From positions 744,001 through 808,000 of the forward strand of contig CAMPDV010000080.1 in NCBI GenBank assembly GCA_946699065.1: DNA of 64,000 bases, given 5' to 3'. Positions 1 through 10,761 of this stretch are shown piece after piece; positions within the stretch are counted from its first letter, which is position 1; every line of letters begins with the position of its first letter. The notes under the pieces are model-generated. The model saw nothing but the letters and a program-made list of their open reading frames with translations, ran no database searches and had not been told where the DNA came from. Position numbers and translations under genes: made by a program. Source of the DNA: Loxodes magnus. Its lineage: Eukaryota > Ciliophora > Karyorelictea > Loxodida > Loxodidae.

Positions 1-1650
1 TTTTTATAGATAAATTAAAAGAAATAACTTCTTTTATTAAGATAAATGCATATTTATTATGAATATACTAACTTGAAAGGTTTGTATAATAATACTTATT
101 AAGCTTTCGATTATAATTTAGGTAGTTTAATCAATTACTTTTACAATCTCTTAATTGAATTTAAGAGTTATAAGCAATTAGATCTTTAGTAAACTTAGAC
201 TCTTTATTAAGGTTATTTCTGTCTATAGAACTATAAATTGCTTTTAATTTTAAAATGCTTATGGTTTTACTACTCAAAGACATTTAATTATCTAGTTCAA
301 AATAGTAGAATAATGTCTTTACTATGAGATTATTGGTTAATAATATTCACATATAGTAGTCCTTAATAAAAAATCGGATATATAGATACTGAGTTGTCTT
401 AAGTGAATGAGGATCAAATCATTATTGAAGCAAGAGGAATTGATCTGAGTTAGAATTTGGATATATAAAGAAATGACCCTTTAAGTAGAAGATTTATATC
501 ATCATATAAAGAAATCGTTTTAGTTTAATACTTAAATCTCTAGCTTTGCTTCCTTAAGTAGTTTTTGGCTTGCTTTCAGAGTGAATAGCAAATGAATTAA
601 AGAAATGAATTAAAGAAAATTTGAGAATCAAATATGTAAAGCATAATATTTCTAGGTATTAAGAGATTTGTCTTAGCTAAAATACTAAGCTAGAGTAACT
701 AAGTTAGAGATAATAAGACAAAATCAGATCTTAAGTAAATTTTGAATGAGAATAATTTTAGAAGTTCTAAGTCAGTCTATGAGATTTTGAACTTAAATCA
801 GCAAAAACAAAATCACTACCAGAACTTTTTAATTAGATTAAAAATGTTTGAGCGGATTTAAAAGGAGAAATAGCGATTTAAGTTCTAGTAACAGTAATTT
901 TAAGTAAATCGCTTTGCAAAATTAAGAAGGCTAAATTTTATCTAGCAGAGCTAAAAGAAGTTTGAGATAGGTAGGCATTTTATAAAAATTAACCAATTTG
1001 TTTATCATTTTATTTGCATTTCTGCCTGCTAAATCTTCTGATAACTAGAGTAAGAAGAAATAACTCTTTGGATCTATTTATAAAAAACAGAGCTCGGTTT
1101 TAAGAATCTCCTCAGGCTTGCTTGAATTAATTGAAAACCTAGAAGATAACTTACTGAAGAAATGACAAAAAACATATGAAAATGTAGAATTAAGTTTTTT
1201 AAGGAAAGAGAGTTATTAACACTTAAAACTATGAGTTTTTTACATAGTATCTTATATACCTTCTGACAATTATCAGAAATTAAAATATTAAGAGATAAAG
1301 GAAAGCACTGAATAAAACGAAAAAGAGTAATTCTTCAGAATAATAGCTTCAATGAACATTTTAAGAATGAGAATATTCTTAAGAACAAGATTCTAAAGCT
1401 ACTTCAAATTAAAGAAATTTCTAGTCATAAGATAAAAATTGAAGCTAGCATTTTAAAAGCTAATGCATTTTAAAGAATTCAGCTTTGTAACATTATAAGC
1501 AAATTTTTGAGTAATTAGACAGCAAATCTGCCATTTCTATTACCAAGTAATCAGAAAAAGTTGGATATGCAGTTAAATTTTAAAAAATTAGTCAAAAAAG
1601 TGGAGCTAGTATAAGCTTAATAAAGGTTATTAAGTTATTCAATTTATCTT
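1..1650 (+). pseudogene. weak, frame-shifting coding-like region (unrecognised)
   Basis: With TAA/TAG read as Gln, the + strand has stretches of balanced, hydrophilic protein-like sequence. The clearest runs in frame 1 from about 360 to 1000, with Gln-, Asn- and Lys-rich segments. A second lies in frame 3 from about 1480 to 1640 and contains a segment reading SEKVGYAVKFQKISQKSGAS. No single frame carries the signal throughout; it appears to move from frame 1 to 2 to 3, and TGA at 325 and 622 interrupts frame 1. I recognise no domain. It may be the broken 3' part of a gene that starts left of the window, or an intact gene with short introns I have not placed. Beyond about 1650 the strand becomes T-rich and the signal ends. 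Confidence 0.25.
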
Positions 1651-2830
1651 GTTTTATCTATCTCCCTTCACTACTTTTTAACGAAACTTCCTTACTCTGT
1701 TTCAAAAATTATCGTCACTTTCTTATCTTTAACTACAAATCTTTTTAGTTAATAGAATTACGGCTTATGGTCTATACTTTTCATTACTTACTAAAATAAA
1801 AGTTCATTCTCTTTTTGATTTTATTTCTCTGCTTCATTAAATAAGCAAGAGTTTGGTGTATAAGCTCTATTTTTTTGAGTTTCTGCTATTAATAATCAAC
1901 TAATAGAATCATAGAGCTTTTCATAATTTTTAAAAATATAATCATTTTGGAAATTTTTTTAAGAATTAGCTTTCTTTTTCTATCTTAACAGAAATTTAAC
2001 AACACCAAGATTTTAGTTTCTACAGCTATAATTTTAGATTCCAAGAGAAGATAATAGATTTTTAGCTTAGTAAAGAAAATAAAGATTTGATTTATTTAAT
2101 ATTAATAACTCTTTAAACAGCTCAATAAGCTTGTTAAAATAATAATATACTAAGCAATGAGATAATAAGCAAACGCTATTCAACTTAATACAATAGAGAT
2201 TAGTTATTTAATAAACTTTAAACTTTTAATATCAATATGATTAAAGGACTTTATTACTTTAATTAATAACTTTAGTAATAGATAGTAAATAGTAGTATTA
2301 TAGATATGTTTAGAGTAATCATTTTAATAATAATAAATTTAACTAAAGTTATTTAAATATAATAGCTATTAATATTAATTATGATAATAGATCATATTAC
2401 ATTAGATTAAGTTACTTACTTGATTTACTTTTAATCTAGTTTAACAAATCTTTTACCTAGTTTAATTTTTAATCTGTTCTATTGTAAATAAAAGGTTAAG
2501 TGGCTCTTTAATTTACTGTCTCTTTAATTCGATCTTTAAAGATCATTTATAAATAATTAAAAGGTTTTATAATAACTCTATCTTAAGCTTTTGAAAGATT
2601 ATTATTATTAGTTTCATTAGTTATAAAATCCAGGTAAATTAACTTTTAATAATATTAGGAATTAAGCTATATTTAGTTAACCATTTTTTAAATAGTAACT
2701 TAAGTTCCTTTGCTTATATTAGCTTAGTTTACTTAAATTATTAATTTCTATCTTTTGCCAAATATCTTATGTTGATTCTTATAAAATACTAAAGTTATTA
2801 ATTTAAAGTTGTAATGATGATAGATGAGTA
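1651..2830. other. AT-rich spacer, no gene supported
   Basis: This stretch is made mostly of short A/T words (TTAATA, TAATAA) and lacks the codon bias seen in the convincing genes. A minus-strand frame between about 1640 and 1960 gives a Lys/Gln-rich peptide with two TGA codons. Comparable peptides arise by chance in this composition, so I do not call it. The nested small + strand ORF near 2814-2996 lies over the end of the minus-strand kinase and is a shadow. Confidence 0.5.
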
Positions 2831-4500
2831 TCATATTATTTTAACTTCAGAAAGTGCTGAAGTTAATCAAGGATCTTTTAGTATTTTCTTGACATTCAGT
2901 CGTTTGCTAGAGTTTAATACAAGCATTCTATTTATAATAGCCTTTGAAATTTCGATCAAGTATTCTCCTAATGTAAAATCACCTTTCATAATCTAACTGT
3001 AAAGTTCTTTGCCAGTTTTCCCTCTGAAAGGATAAAATCCATTAAAGGTAACAAAAATAAGTACTCTAATCGCTCAAATATATTCTGGTAAGCCGCTATG
3101 CTCTTTATCACCAATTACTTAAGATGACATATGACTAAAAGGGCATCAAAACATTTCTACCTTCTAACCAGGTGGAATTTTTGTTGAAAAGCCAAAGTTA
3201 ATAAGCTTGACGCCTAACTAATAATCCGATTTATTGTTCTAAAGCAGAAAATTTCCTAGCTTAATATCTCTATGCACAATGTTTAAATCATAGCAATAAT
3301 CCAGAGCTTATAGCAGCTACTTAATTATCATTTTTGCGATTTCTTCTGGAATATGCGTTTAGTTTGTTTTTGAGAAATGTATACAACTCAGGTCCATCCA
3401 TATATTCGGCTACCAGATTATTTGCTTATTATAACTAACTACCTCTTATAACTTCGCTATGTTAGGATACCTTAGCTTTTGTAGAACTAAAATTTCTCAT
3501 TTACTGATTTCATTCTATGTGTATCCATAAGCTTAAACTTTTCAAATTCTTTTATAGCCACTTTTTGTTCACTGTACTTGTTTTTTCCATAAATCAGAAG
3601 CGCATAAGTACCATGTCCAATTAATTTCCCGAGACGGTAGTTATTTAGTGAGATTTTGCTCCCTGTAAAATTGCTGAAGGATTTAGAATCAGCTTATATA
3701 ACTTATTTATCAGCTGATTTTTCTTTCTCTACTTGATTGTTCTGAGCAAAATTTAACTGCCTCATATTGTATATTCCTGGATTATTTTTTCTTTTATTAT
3801 CTTCTTCTAATTTTTAACAAAATACTTTGCTTAGATTTAATTTGTTGTATTTGATAGGAGACATTTTTGTTATTTATGGAATAAGAGAAGACCTGAAACT
3901 GGTATCAGAAGTAAAAGATGGAAATTAACGAGGTAGATTTCACTCTGAACCTAAGCGGCTGATGTTATTTCTGCTTTCCTATGTAATTAGTTCTGAAATC
4001 TGCCTAGTTTATTGAATGTAATTTAAGGCAGCTGCTTGATTTCCTCACTGTTATTCTCTTCTTTGGCAGTCTATATTGGAGTAGCTCTTATTTCCTCTTA
4101 GCTTTCCTTTATACTCTCTAATATATTCTCAAAATAATTATATTCTGCTTAACTTCTTTAGACTTCTTCGGAATTCGTTAGAGACTTGTTTCCTTTTCAT
4201 TATTTTTCGAATTTGATACTTCTGCTTCTTTGGTGATTTCATTATATCTAAAAAAATATGTTAAATTAAGTACTTAGCTAAGTTGCCTTGATAATTATAA
4301 AGGTATTTTTAACTATGTACCAGATAAAGAGTGTTTCTAAGCTTTTTGCCTCTGCTTGAAAATCTATTTGCTAGGTATAATTTTCTATGACTAAAACGAA
4401 TCAATCTTGTTGATTTCTTTAAGATAATATTCTTTCTTCTTCACAGTGTTAGAATTAGACTTTTAAATAGCTACTAGAAACTAAGGAATTAAGTATACCT
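2831..4500 (-). pseudogene. broken serine/threonine protein kinase gene
   Basis: Read on the minus strand with TAA/TAG as Gln, this encodes a eukaryotic protein kinase domain. Visible motifs in order: glycine loop GHGTYA (near 3600), VAIK lysine (near 3550), RYPNIAKL (3440-3470), EYMDGPEL (near 3395), catalytic loop HRDIKLGN (near 3260), FGFS (near 3195), NGFYPFRGK (near 3030) and the C-lobe RMLVLNSSKRL. The domain is split by three frame changes: after the SVNE segment (about 3494), before VAEYMDG (about 3415), and before HIPEEIA (about 3370). The DFG aspartate is Asn (INFG), so the product would probably be inactive. TGA stands at the Trp of the DxWSxG-like motif (3074-3076) and at the C-terminal DPWL-type Trp (2867-2869), and a third TGA sits at a position normally Cys (3146-3148). 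An acidic frame upstream (3935-4500) is probably the N-terminal extension, whose start I cannot place. The terminal TGA is at 2831-2833. I favour a decayed gene copy. Homopolymer sequencing errors are the alternative. Confidence 0.75.
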
Positions 4501-5175
4501 CTTCATTTAATTTTAAATTTTTCCCTACAGTTTATTTAAGAGCAGTCTTATTAGAAGGCAAGTTACTTCTAACTTCTATTCCATTTCTATTATTTACAAT
4601 AAATGGTCTTTATGGTAGTAAGTTATTGAACTGTCATAGCAGAGAGTTGTTTTATGTCTTATTTTTTTGAATGTGATAAGTAAATGATTCTAGAAGTTAG
4701 AATTGAATGTAGATAATTATTTACTATTTTATCTCTAGTTGAATATTTAATTACCTAAAAAGAAGAATTAAGCGATAGATGTGGATTTTATTTTCTAATT
4801 ATTATAATTGCTCTTCAATTCCATTTTTTTAATAGATTTGTTTTTTATATTTAATATTGCATGAAAAATTACGACTGTTGCATTAAGTGTATTTGTATTT
4901 TCTTTCTTTATTCTTGTATTGCTACTAGATACTAGATATAAAGGCTATCCTTCAAATTTATATCCTTCTTTTTGCTAATTTTGCACTGTATTTGAATTCG
5001 TTTTGCAAGCATTTAGTTTAAGAACTTGAATTTTCTATTTGAATATTCTACAGTTAATATTCAAATAAGTAATGCTTAATTAATAAGGCTATATAAATAT
5101 AAGCTATATACATTGATCTCACTTTAACTTTATTTTCTATATAAGATTTTATATTTAAGCTAAAACTATTTAGCC
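4501..5175. other. region with unresolved minus-strand coding signal
   Basis: Between the kinase N-terminal extension and the next minus-strand gene, the minus strand gives moderately protein-like peptides in more than one frame (for example around 4560-4650 and 4900-5020). They might be upstream exons of the kinase gene or the 3' region of its neighbour. No domain, initiator or stop could be placed with confidence. Confidence 0.25.
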
Positions 5176-6300
5176 TCATTCTTTTACCCCTTTCCTGTCT
5201 TAAGCTTTTAACTGTACCTTATCACTAGAATTAATAATAAAAATAGAAAAAGAAAATAAGTGAATCTTAAGTCTAGAATATGGCTAAGTTTCATGCTTCT
5301 TTAAAAATCTACAGAGAAGCAATTTATCACCAAGAGTATGCTTAATTTAGGCTATTTGAATTCTCAATACTTCTTCCTTGTCTTCCCACTTCGGATTCGA
5401 ATTATAGAAAGTATATCTGAACTTCAAATGATTCACTATTGATTGATTAGACGAATTCATGCAAAACTTATATGAATTCTTTAGATATTCCTGACATCCT
5501 TTTCGCCAAAATAAATCTTTCTAGCTTTTATTTTATCTGAACTGTTATATATTTTTCCTTGGTGATTAAGTTATTCTGGGACTCTTTATCAATTCATTGT
5601 AGTGATTGCCATTGTTTTTTCGAGTTCAATTTTCATCCTTTACGTAAACTCTAAAAGTGCTTCTAGTTGAAAGATGCAAATTTTGGGGCTTGAACAAAGG
5701 GTTTTGCATGTCTTTTAGTAATTGTTGCTGTATATGGCATAGTCTATATATTCCCTTTTAACTAATAAATTTACTTATTTTGCTAAATTTCTATTTCTAA
5801 TCTCTAAGAAATCTCTAATGTCAATCTCTTAAGCTAGCATATTATGCATATCCACAGTCTTCAGAGTCCTAGATCTGTATTCAATTTTATCTACAGTCAG
5901 TCTCTTGATTCTAGAGACTGTGAATATTTATCGACTTTTAGGTTGATTCAAATACGAGTAAGTTATTAAAACTTCATTTTGGCTATTTGCGTTAAAATTC
6001 CTAGTTTCAGTTTAAATACGATGGCTTAGAATTAACTAGTCTTTCTCGACATTTTTTTCTTAGTTAAATGCTCATATAAATTGCAGTTTCCTAGCTATTC
6101 GTAAGGGTTTTTTTAGTAATCCCGAATCCTTTAGTGTTATTAAGATAAACACTAAGGAAAAGTTCTAAAGTATCAGGTTCTATTAGTTAGAACGTTTCCA
6201 GATGAATGGTAAGAAATGTTTATAGGTTATTGATTTCTAATTGCTTATGTTCTAATACATTTTTGTTCAGTAAGGACTTTACTATTTTAATCTCATTCAT
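5176..6300 (-). CDS. unrecognised protein; gene with two proposed tiny introns
   Basis: An ATG at 6298-6300 opens a minus-strand frame starting MNEIKIVKSLLNKNV. It ends at TGA 5176-5178 in the same frame of the genomic sequence. Read straight through, a middle segment would hold four extra TGA codons, at about 6009 and below. In the alternative reading, a 19-nt GTATTT...ACTAG intron (6001-6019) and a 20-nt GTAAAT...AAAG intron (5755-5774) are removed. These switch to a TGA-free frame and back, joining ...VNSKPS to NFNANSQNE... and ...RNLAKQ to GIYRLCHIQ... The protein would be about 361 residues with one internal TGA (5626-5628, in KDEN-W-TRKN) and two TGG Trp codons. It is hydrophilic and helix-prone, with no signal peptide or membrane segment and no family that I recognise. 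The start codon faces that of the next gene, 25 bp away. Confidence 0.55.
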
Positions 6301-6325
6301 TTTTATAAATTTAAAAACGATTGAA

Positions 6326-7081
6326 ATGGAAGATAGTAATCTTTCTAGTGAACATGAAGTATTCAGATTGGAAAATAAATTAAATGCCTGAGCAGGAAAA
6401 TTGCATATATCAAATCCTCTTTATTACATTTATTGGTCCTTCTATATCAAATATTAATTGTAAATACTGTAATTAACCATTATAATAGCATTGATAATTC
6501 AATTCCTAGAGAGTAATAATTTGAGAGTCAGTTTAATGGATGTATGCAGCCATTAAATGTTAGCCAATAATCTTGAGCAGAAATATGTCTGCAATGACGG
6601 ATTGGACGCTAGGGTTCATGCTAGCGCAATCCTATATAGTCTAACTCAGCTACCTGCAGGATAGATTTGACTCCACAAGATAATCGTAGCTTTACCAGTG
6701 TACTTATCAACAAGGCGTAGGAAATGTATAGGCTATGATAGATGTTCTATGGGGTACGGTCGAGTAACATCATTCCCATACCAGACTAATACAGGGATAA
6801 GTGTAGTTGCACAAAAGATATATTAGTAGTATTATCCAAAAATGGCTGATTTCCCCAAATTTGTATTGGAAAGTTTCAGTTTAACTCATAAGAAAAATCT
6901 TTAAATACATTTATTGATGCTTCTATATGAATTATAAATTACACACACATTCTCTTTATTATTTTATTTTTCCATATTACTTTAGGTATATTAAAAATCT
7001 AAGTGTTCATCAAACTTTAAAAAACAGTTTTTTGATAAAGCATATTATAAAAAATCATGGAGTAATGTAGCAAAATTATGA
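6326..7081 (+). CDS. unrecognised protein, possible membrane-associated
   Basis: A frame from ATG 6326-6328 (MEDSNLSSEHEVFRLENK...) runs to TGA 7079-7081, about 251 residues. It has in-frame TGAs near 6389 and 6668 that would be Trp. The section 6540-6880 is clearly richer in G+C than its surroundings and reads as well-balanced protein, including KYVCNDGLDARVHAS, RCSMGYGRVTSFPYQTN and YYPKMADFPKFVLESF, with a hydrophobic segment around LHKIIVALPVYL. The part at 6395-6520 is poor in coding character and may be an intron or leader, so the real start may be a later ATG. Another frame (6525-6917) is free of TGA and also looks protein-like; I prefer the first because it has more RNY codons. The same stretch holds strong hairpins (see findings), so a structured RNA is a further alternative. 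No family recognised. Confidence 0.4.
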
Positions 7082-7367
7082 TAATTGTTTGATATTTATT
7101 GTTAATGTTTACAAATTCAGAAATAAGGACTATAAAGATTTATAGTTCCGATTTAAAAATGGGAATTTTAATGAATCTAAACTTTTAGAATTTATAAAAT
7201 TTTTCGGTTATTTTTAATGACTTTTAAATTTCATTTGTGAATACAATAAAAGAAGACAGGGAAAGTAAATTATAAATTTTGTTGCTATTTTTCCATTAAG
7301 TTAATAATAATAAACTATCATTAGATTTAAATGAAATTTAAAGAAATTTTTTGTTTCCATTATCTTC

Positions 7368-7925
7368 TCATAACCAAATTAAATTTCGGAACCAAATCCT
7401 AGAAATGCAGATACTAAGAGAAAGAATTAATTCTGTTATAAGTTAAATTCACAAGACAGAATCGAAAAGTTTAAGTACTTCATTATTCGTGCATTCCATA
7501 AAATCGCCAGACCATCTTAAATCTACCCCATAGCTTGTCCATCCAAGGATAAATACACTATCAAACAAAAAGGCGACTAGTAAAATGGTTGATAAAGACA
7601 ATTGTTTATTGAACCATATATATAGTAAACTAATCCATTATAGAGCGTTTACTATGAAAAATACGATAAACCAAGACTTTATTTTATTTGTCACATCTTT
7701 GTAATTTTCATATTCATTCCAATAATCAAAAGTTACAATAAAGCACTTATAGTTATAAGAAAGAACTACGATACTTAGTATCTCTGAAACAACATTCACA
7801 AGTATCAGTACAACTGAGGATATGATTTTAAGTACTTATAGTCAACTTATTGTAGGACGTTTATTAGTCTACTACTATTGGCTTTAAGCTTCTTCGTCAA
7901 CAGAAGTCAATGGCTGAGAAGACAT
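7368..7925 (-). CDS. small multi-pass membrane protein with in-frame TGA codons
   Basis: ATG at 7923-7925 opens a frame of 186 codons ending at TGA 7368-7370. Residues 1-24 are polar (MSSQPLTSVDEEA, then a Gln run). Hydrophobic helices follow at about 30-57, 84-105, 109-129 and 160-175, so four membrane passes are predicted. A short loop contains CFIVTFDYWNEYENYKD. Eight Trp codons are TGG. TGA occurs at codon 28 (just before the first helix) and at codon 159. If codon 159 were the stop, the protein would be 158 residues and lose its last hydrophobic helix. The frame after it still reads as a membrane helix ending in IWFRNLIWL, so I read it as Trp and codon 186 as the stop. No frameshift is needed. 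I do not recognise a family, and a transporter or tetraspan-like role would be a guess. Confidence 0.65.
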
Positions 7926-8463
7926 TTTGATTATATTTATAAGAAATATAAAGATGTGAAGTTTATAACTAGTTATTTGAATATAAAATTGGTTAAGGAA
8001 ATTTAGGAAATTAGTATTCTTTTTTGTTTAAAAATATAAAATGGATATCTGACTAATGTTTTATTAAAGTAATTAAACTAAATTTCCTGTTCTCTTAGAA
8101 AATTTGAAACTAAATTTTTTGCACTTAAGATATTTTTATTTATACAGTTCATTTTATATAATTTTGCTCTAGTAAATTTTGAATTTTGCCTTTAAATAGA
8201 CCAATAATTTATGAGGAAACTATAGATAATTTTATATATCAAAGCGTAAATAAAATGATGAAAGTCATCCTTGAGAATTTAGTTATACTTAATGTCTAGC
8301 AATCATATTGAGTAATATTATTGAAAAATTTATATTTCTCATTATTATTTTGGTTGCTAGCATATGTTTCTAAAGGATTAATAACTTTGTTATGAGATAA
8401 AGATCTAGCAACCATATTAGAGCTATAAAATAGTTATTTGGCTTAGTTAACAACTAAAGATTA
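7926..8463. other. AT-rich spacer
   Basis: This interval separates the membrane-protein gene from the retrotransposon ORF1. I see no supported gene, no tandem repeat and no clear terminal structure that would mark the 5' end of the element. Confidence 0.5.
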
Positions 8464-10761
8464 ATGAAGACTCCTTAGACTCCTATATCAGCAAATGAAC
8501 TAACCGATCATTATCTTAAATAGCAACCAATCATCCAATTCTTCCATTTCAATCCCCATATAAAAAAATCAAAGTTCCCTTAAACCACATACTATTATTT
8601 CTATCTTAACTAGATAACACTAAGAGAATTCTAAATATTACAATGCAGAGAGTTAATTACAAATAAAGTAACCTAATCATAATTTAATATTAGAAAGTAA
8701 ATCATAAGACTTTACTGTTATTACAATACTTAGCTCTACTTTCTTATTAACTTTTCATTCTTTTAGCCATTCAATCATATCTAAGAACATTAAGTAAGTA
8801 TGATAATGAAAGTACCTTAACTATTAAAGGGTCATCAAGAAAGGGCTTTTTTACATTATCTCTTATTTGAAACTTAAATAGACCAATTAACTCAAATAAA
8901 TAGACAAAAACTAAAATTGTAGGGATAGAAATAATAGATTGATGAAAAGATATATTCTTAATTATTAATTATCTTCTTAAGCAGAGTGAATGCATAGGAT
9001 AATGCAAGATTAATTCTAAGTTTAAGTATTAAAAAAGATACACAATTAAAAACACTGGAAATGATAAATATGAATACTATAATGCAGAATTATAAATACT
9101 TTATAGACTTTTTTATTATATAGTAAGATATTTTTCTGGTAGGGTGTGAGGATGAGGCTGAACAACTAAAAAATCACAAAATTAAATTGATCTCTATTTT
9201 TATTATAATAATATCATTAATTAATAGAATGTCTAGCAATATTATAAGATCAATAAAGATATAAATGATAAATATTAAAATATTTAGATAGCTCTACAAT
9301 TTTGAAATAGTCTCTCGATTATCAACGTGCCACCAAAATTTAGTTGAGGACTATTCGGATAAGCACTCACTGACGTGTAAAAGCTAATATTACGAAGTAA
9401 TAAAAAGATCAAACTACGATAATGAAATTTTTAAAGTATTCCCATAATTTGTGTATGTAGGAAAACGAAGTAAGGAGTTGCTGGATAAAAAAAATGGCAT
9501 GGAGGAGCTTAACAACAGCCAGGAAAATTCTTGAATTCTTGAAATAATCACTCCCAACTCAAAAGAGGGTTTTCGATAGATAGTACATAAAATATCCATT
9601 CATAAAGCATAGGAGTTGTTAATTTAAATATATATCTAAAGCAAAATAAAAAAATTATTTTTTAAAATAGGAGATGTGCAAAAATATGAAGTGATTAAGT
9701 GATTTCTCTAATATTTAAGACGAAAATACGAATAGTGCATTAAAATAATTAAACTGCTTCCTTGTAGAATTATCAATATCTTTTCAATAATAATAATCAA
9801 TCGAGAATTCGCCTAAATAAAAGAATGACAATAAAAGATGTAATCTAAACTCGCTGAAAAAAGAAAGTTCTAATAGTTTTAAGATATCATTAAGAATTAT
9901 CCATTACATTGGAAATTCGATATAGGCACTTGTTTGAGTTAAATAAAGTTGATCTACAGCATTTTGGAGCAATAAAGCAGACAGATATACAAATTGTAAA
10001 ATAAACAACGTGAGTGAATGGAAATATATACACGTAATTAGAGCTATGTAATGAAGAGAATTAAAAAAATCTCAAGGGAATTAATTTTAGAAGGATGGAT
10101 TACTAAAATCAGTCATCCAACTTTTATAAATATGAAACATGCCAAATATCTGGACTCAATCGGAATAATGCAGAAGGAATGAAGATATAATAGACTCAGT
10201 CAAAAAGGCAGAAAAATTTTAAATGCAAACTTTTCAATAAGTAAATAGAAGAGATGCTTCCTCTAAAAATAGTGAGAATTTGGAAAATATAGAAGAAGGA
10301 AATAATGTGAAAGTAATGAGAAAATAGCATAATAATAAAAGGTAAATTTGAGTAATAAAAAGTAAGAATAAGTTCAATTTATATTGAACCTATTCACAGA
10401 CAAAGATTATCTTTTGGAAGCGCAAAAAGTCATTTAAATGAACGAGATATGAGAAAACATGGCTTAGACATTCTTGGGAAGATTCAAAACATGAAGCAAA
10501 ACATAGTAGTAAAATAAAATAGAAAAAACAAGAATATAATGAAGAATAGAAATTTTTTAATAGAATAAAGATCGTTACCAAGAATAAACACAAATAAAGT
10601 ATAATGGCAAAAAAGAGAAAAATAGTTATGCAATTAAAAAACATGACATAATAGAAACCACAAACGCTAGAAGATTTTGGATTTTGTATGTCAAAATAAA
10701 CTAGACCAAAAATAAGAAATCTAAAATAAAGAAATAATAAATCAGACATAAGCAAGCATGA
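8464..10761 (+). CDS. retrotransposon ORF1-like long reading frame
   Basis: ATG 8464-8466 begins a frame of 356 codons without TGA, which is unlikely by chance here. It continues in protein-like sequence through TGA codons at 9532, 9700, 9826, 10015, 10180, 10273, 10450, 10492 and 10540 to TGA 10759-10761. If these internal TGAs are Trp, the product is about 765 residues. The product is basic and Lys/Gln/Ile-rich. Better-looking sections include VEDYSDKHSLTCKSQYYE and EGWITKISHPTFINMKHAK. I see no zinc knuckle or RRM that I would name. The ORF1 call rests on position: the next frame starts with an endonuclease-like sequence and overlaps this stop in an ATGA. The ratio of TGA to TGG (9 to 3) in the second half is much higher than in the other genes, so some of these TGAs may be mutations in a decayed element. 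Confidence 0.4.

Noticed and set aside
4045..4222. Minus-strand frame MKSPKKQKYQIRKI... with three TGA codons as evidence for UGA=Trp
   Set aside because: A parallel frame over the same bases is acidic, free of TGA and more protein-like, so these TGAs are probably just out of frame. I kept only TGA sites supported by domain homology or by unbroken frames.
6525..6870. Telomerase, SRP or RNase P RNA gene
   Set aside because: Hairpins are present, but none of the conserved motifs of those RNAs is visible, and a protein-like frame covers the same bases.
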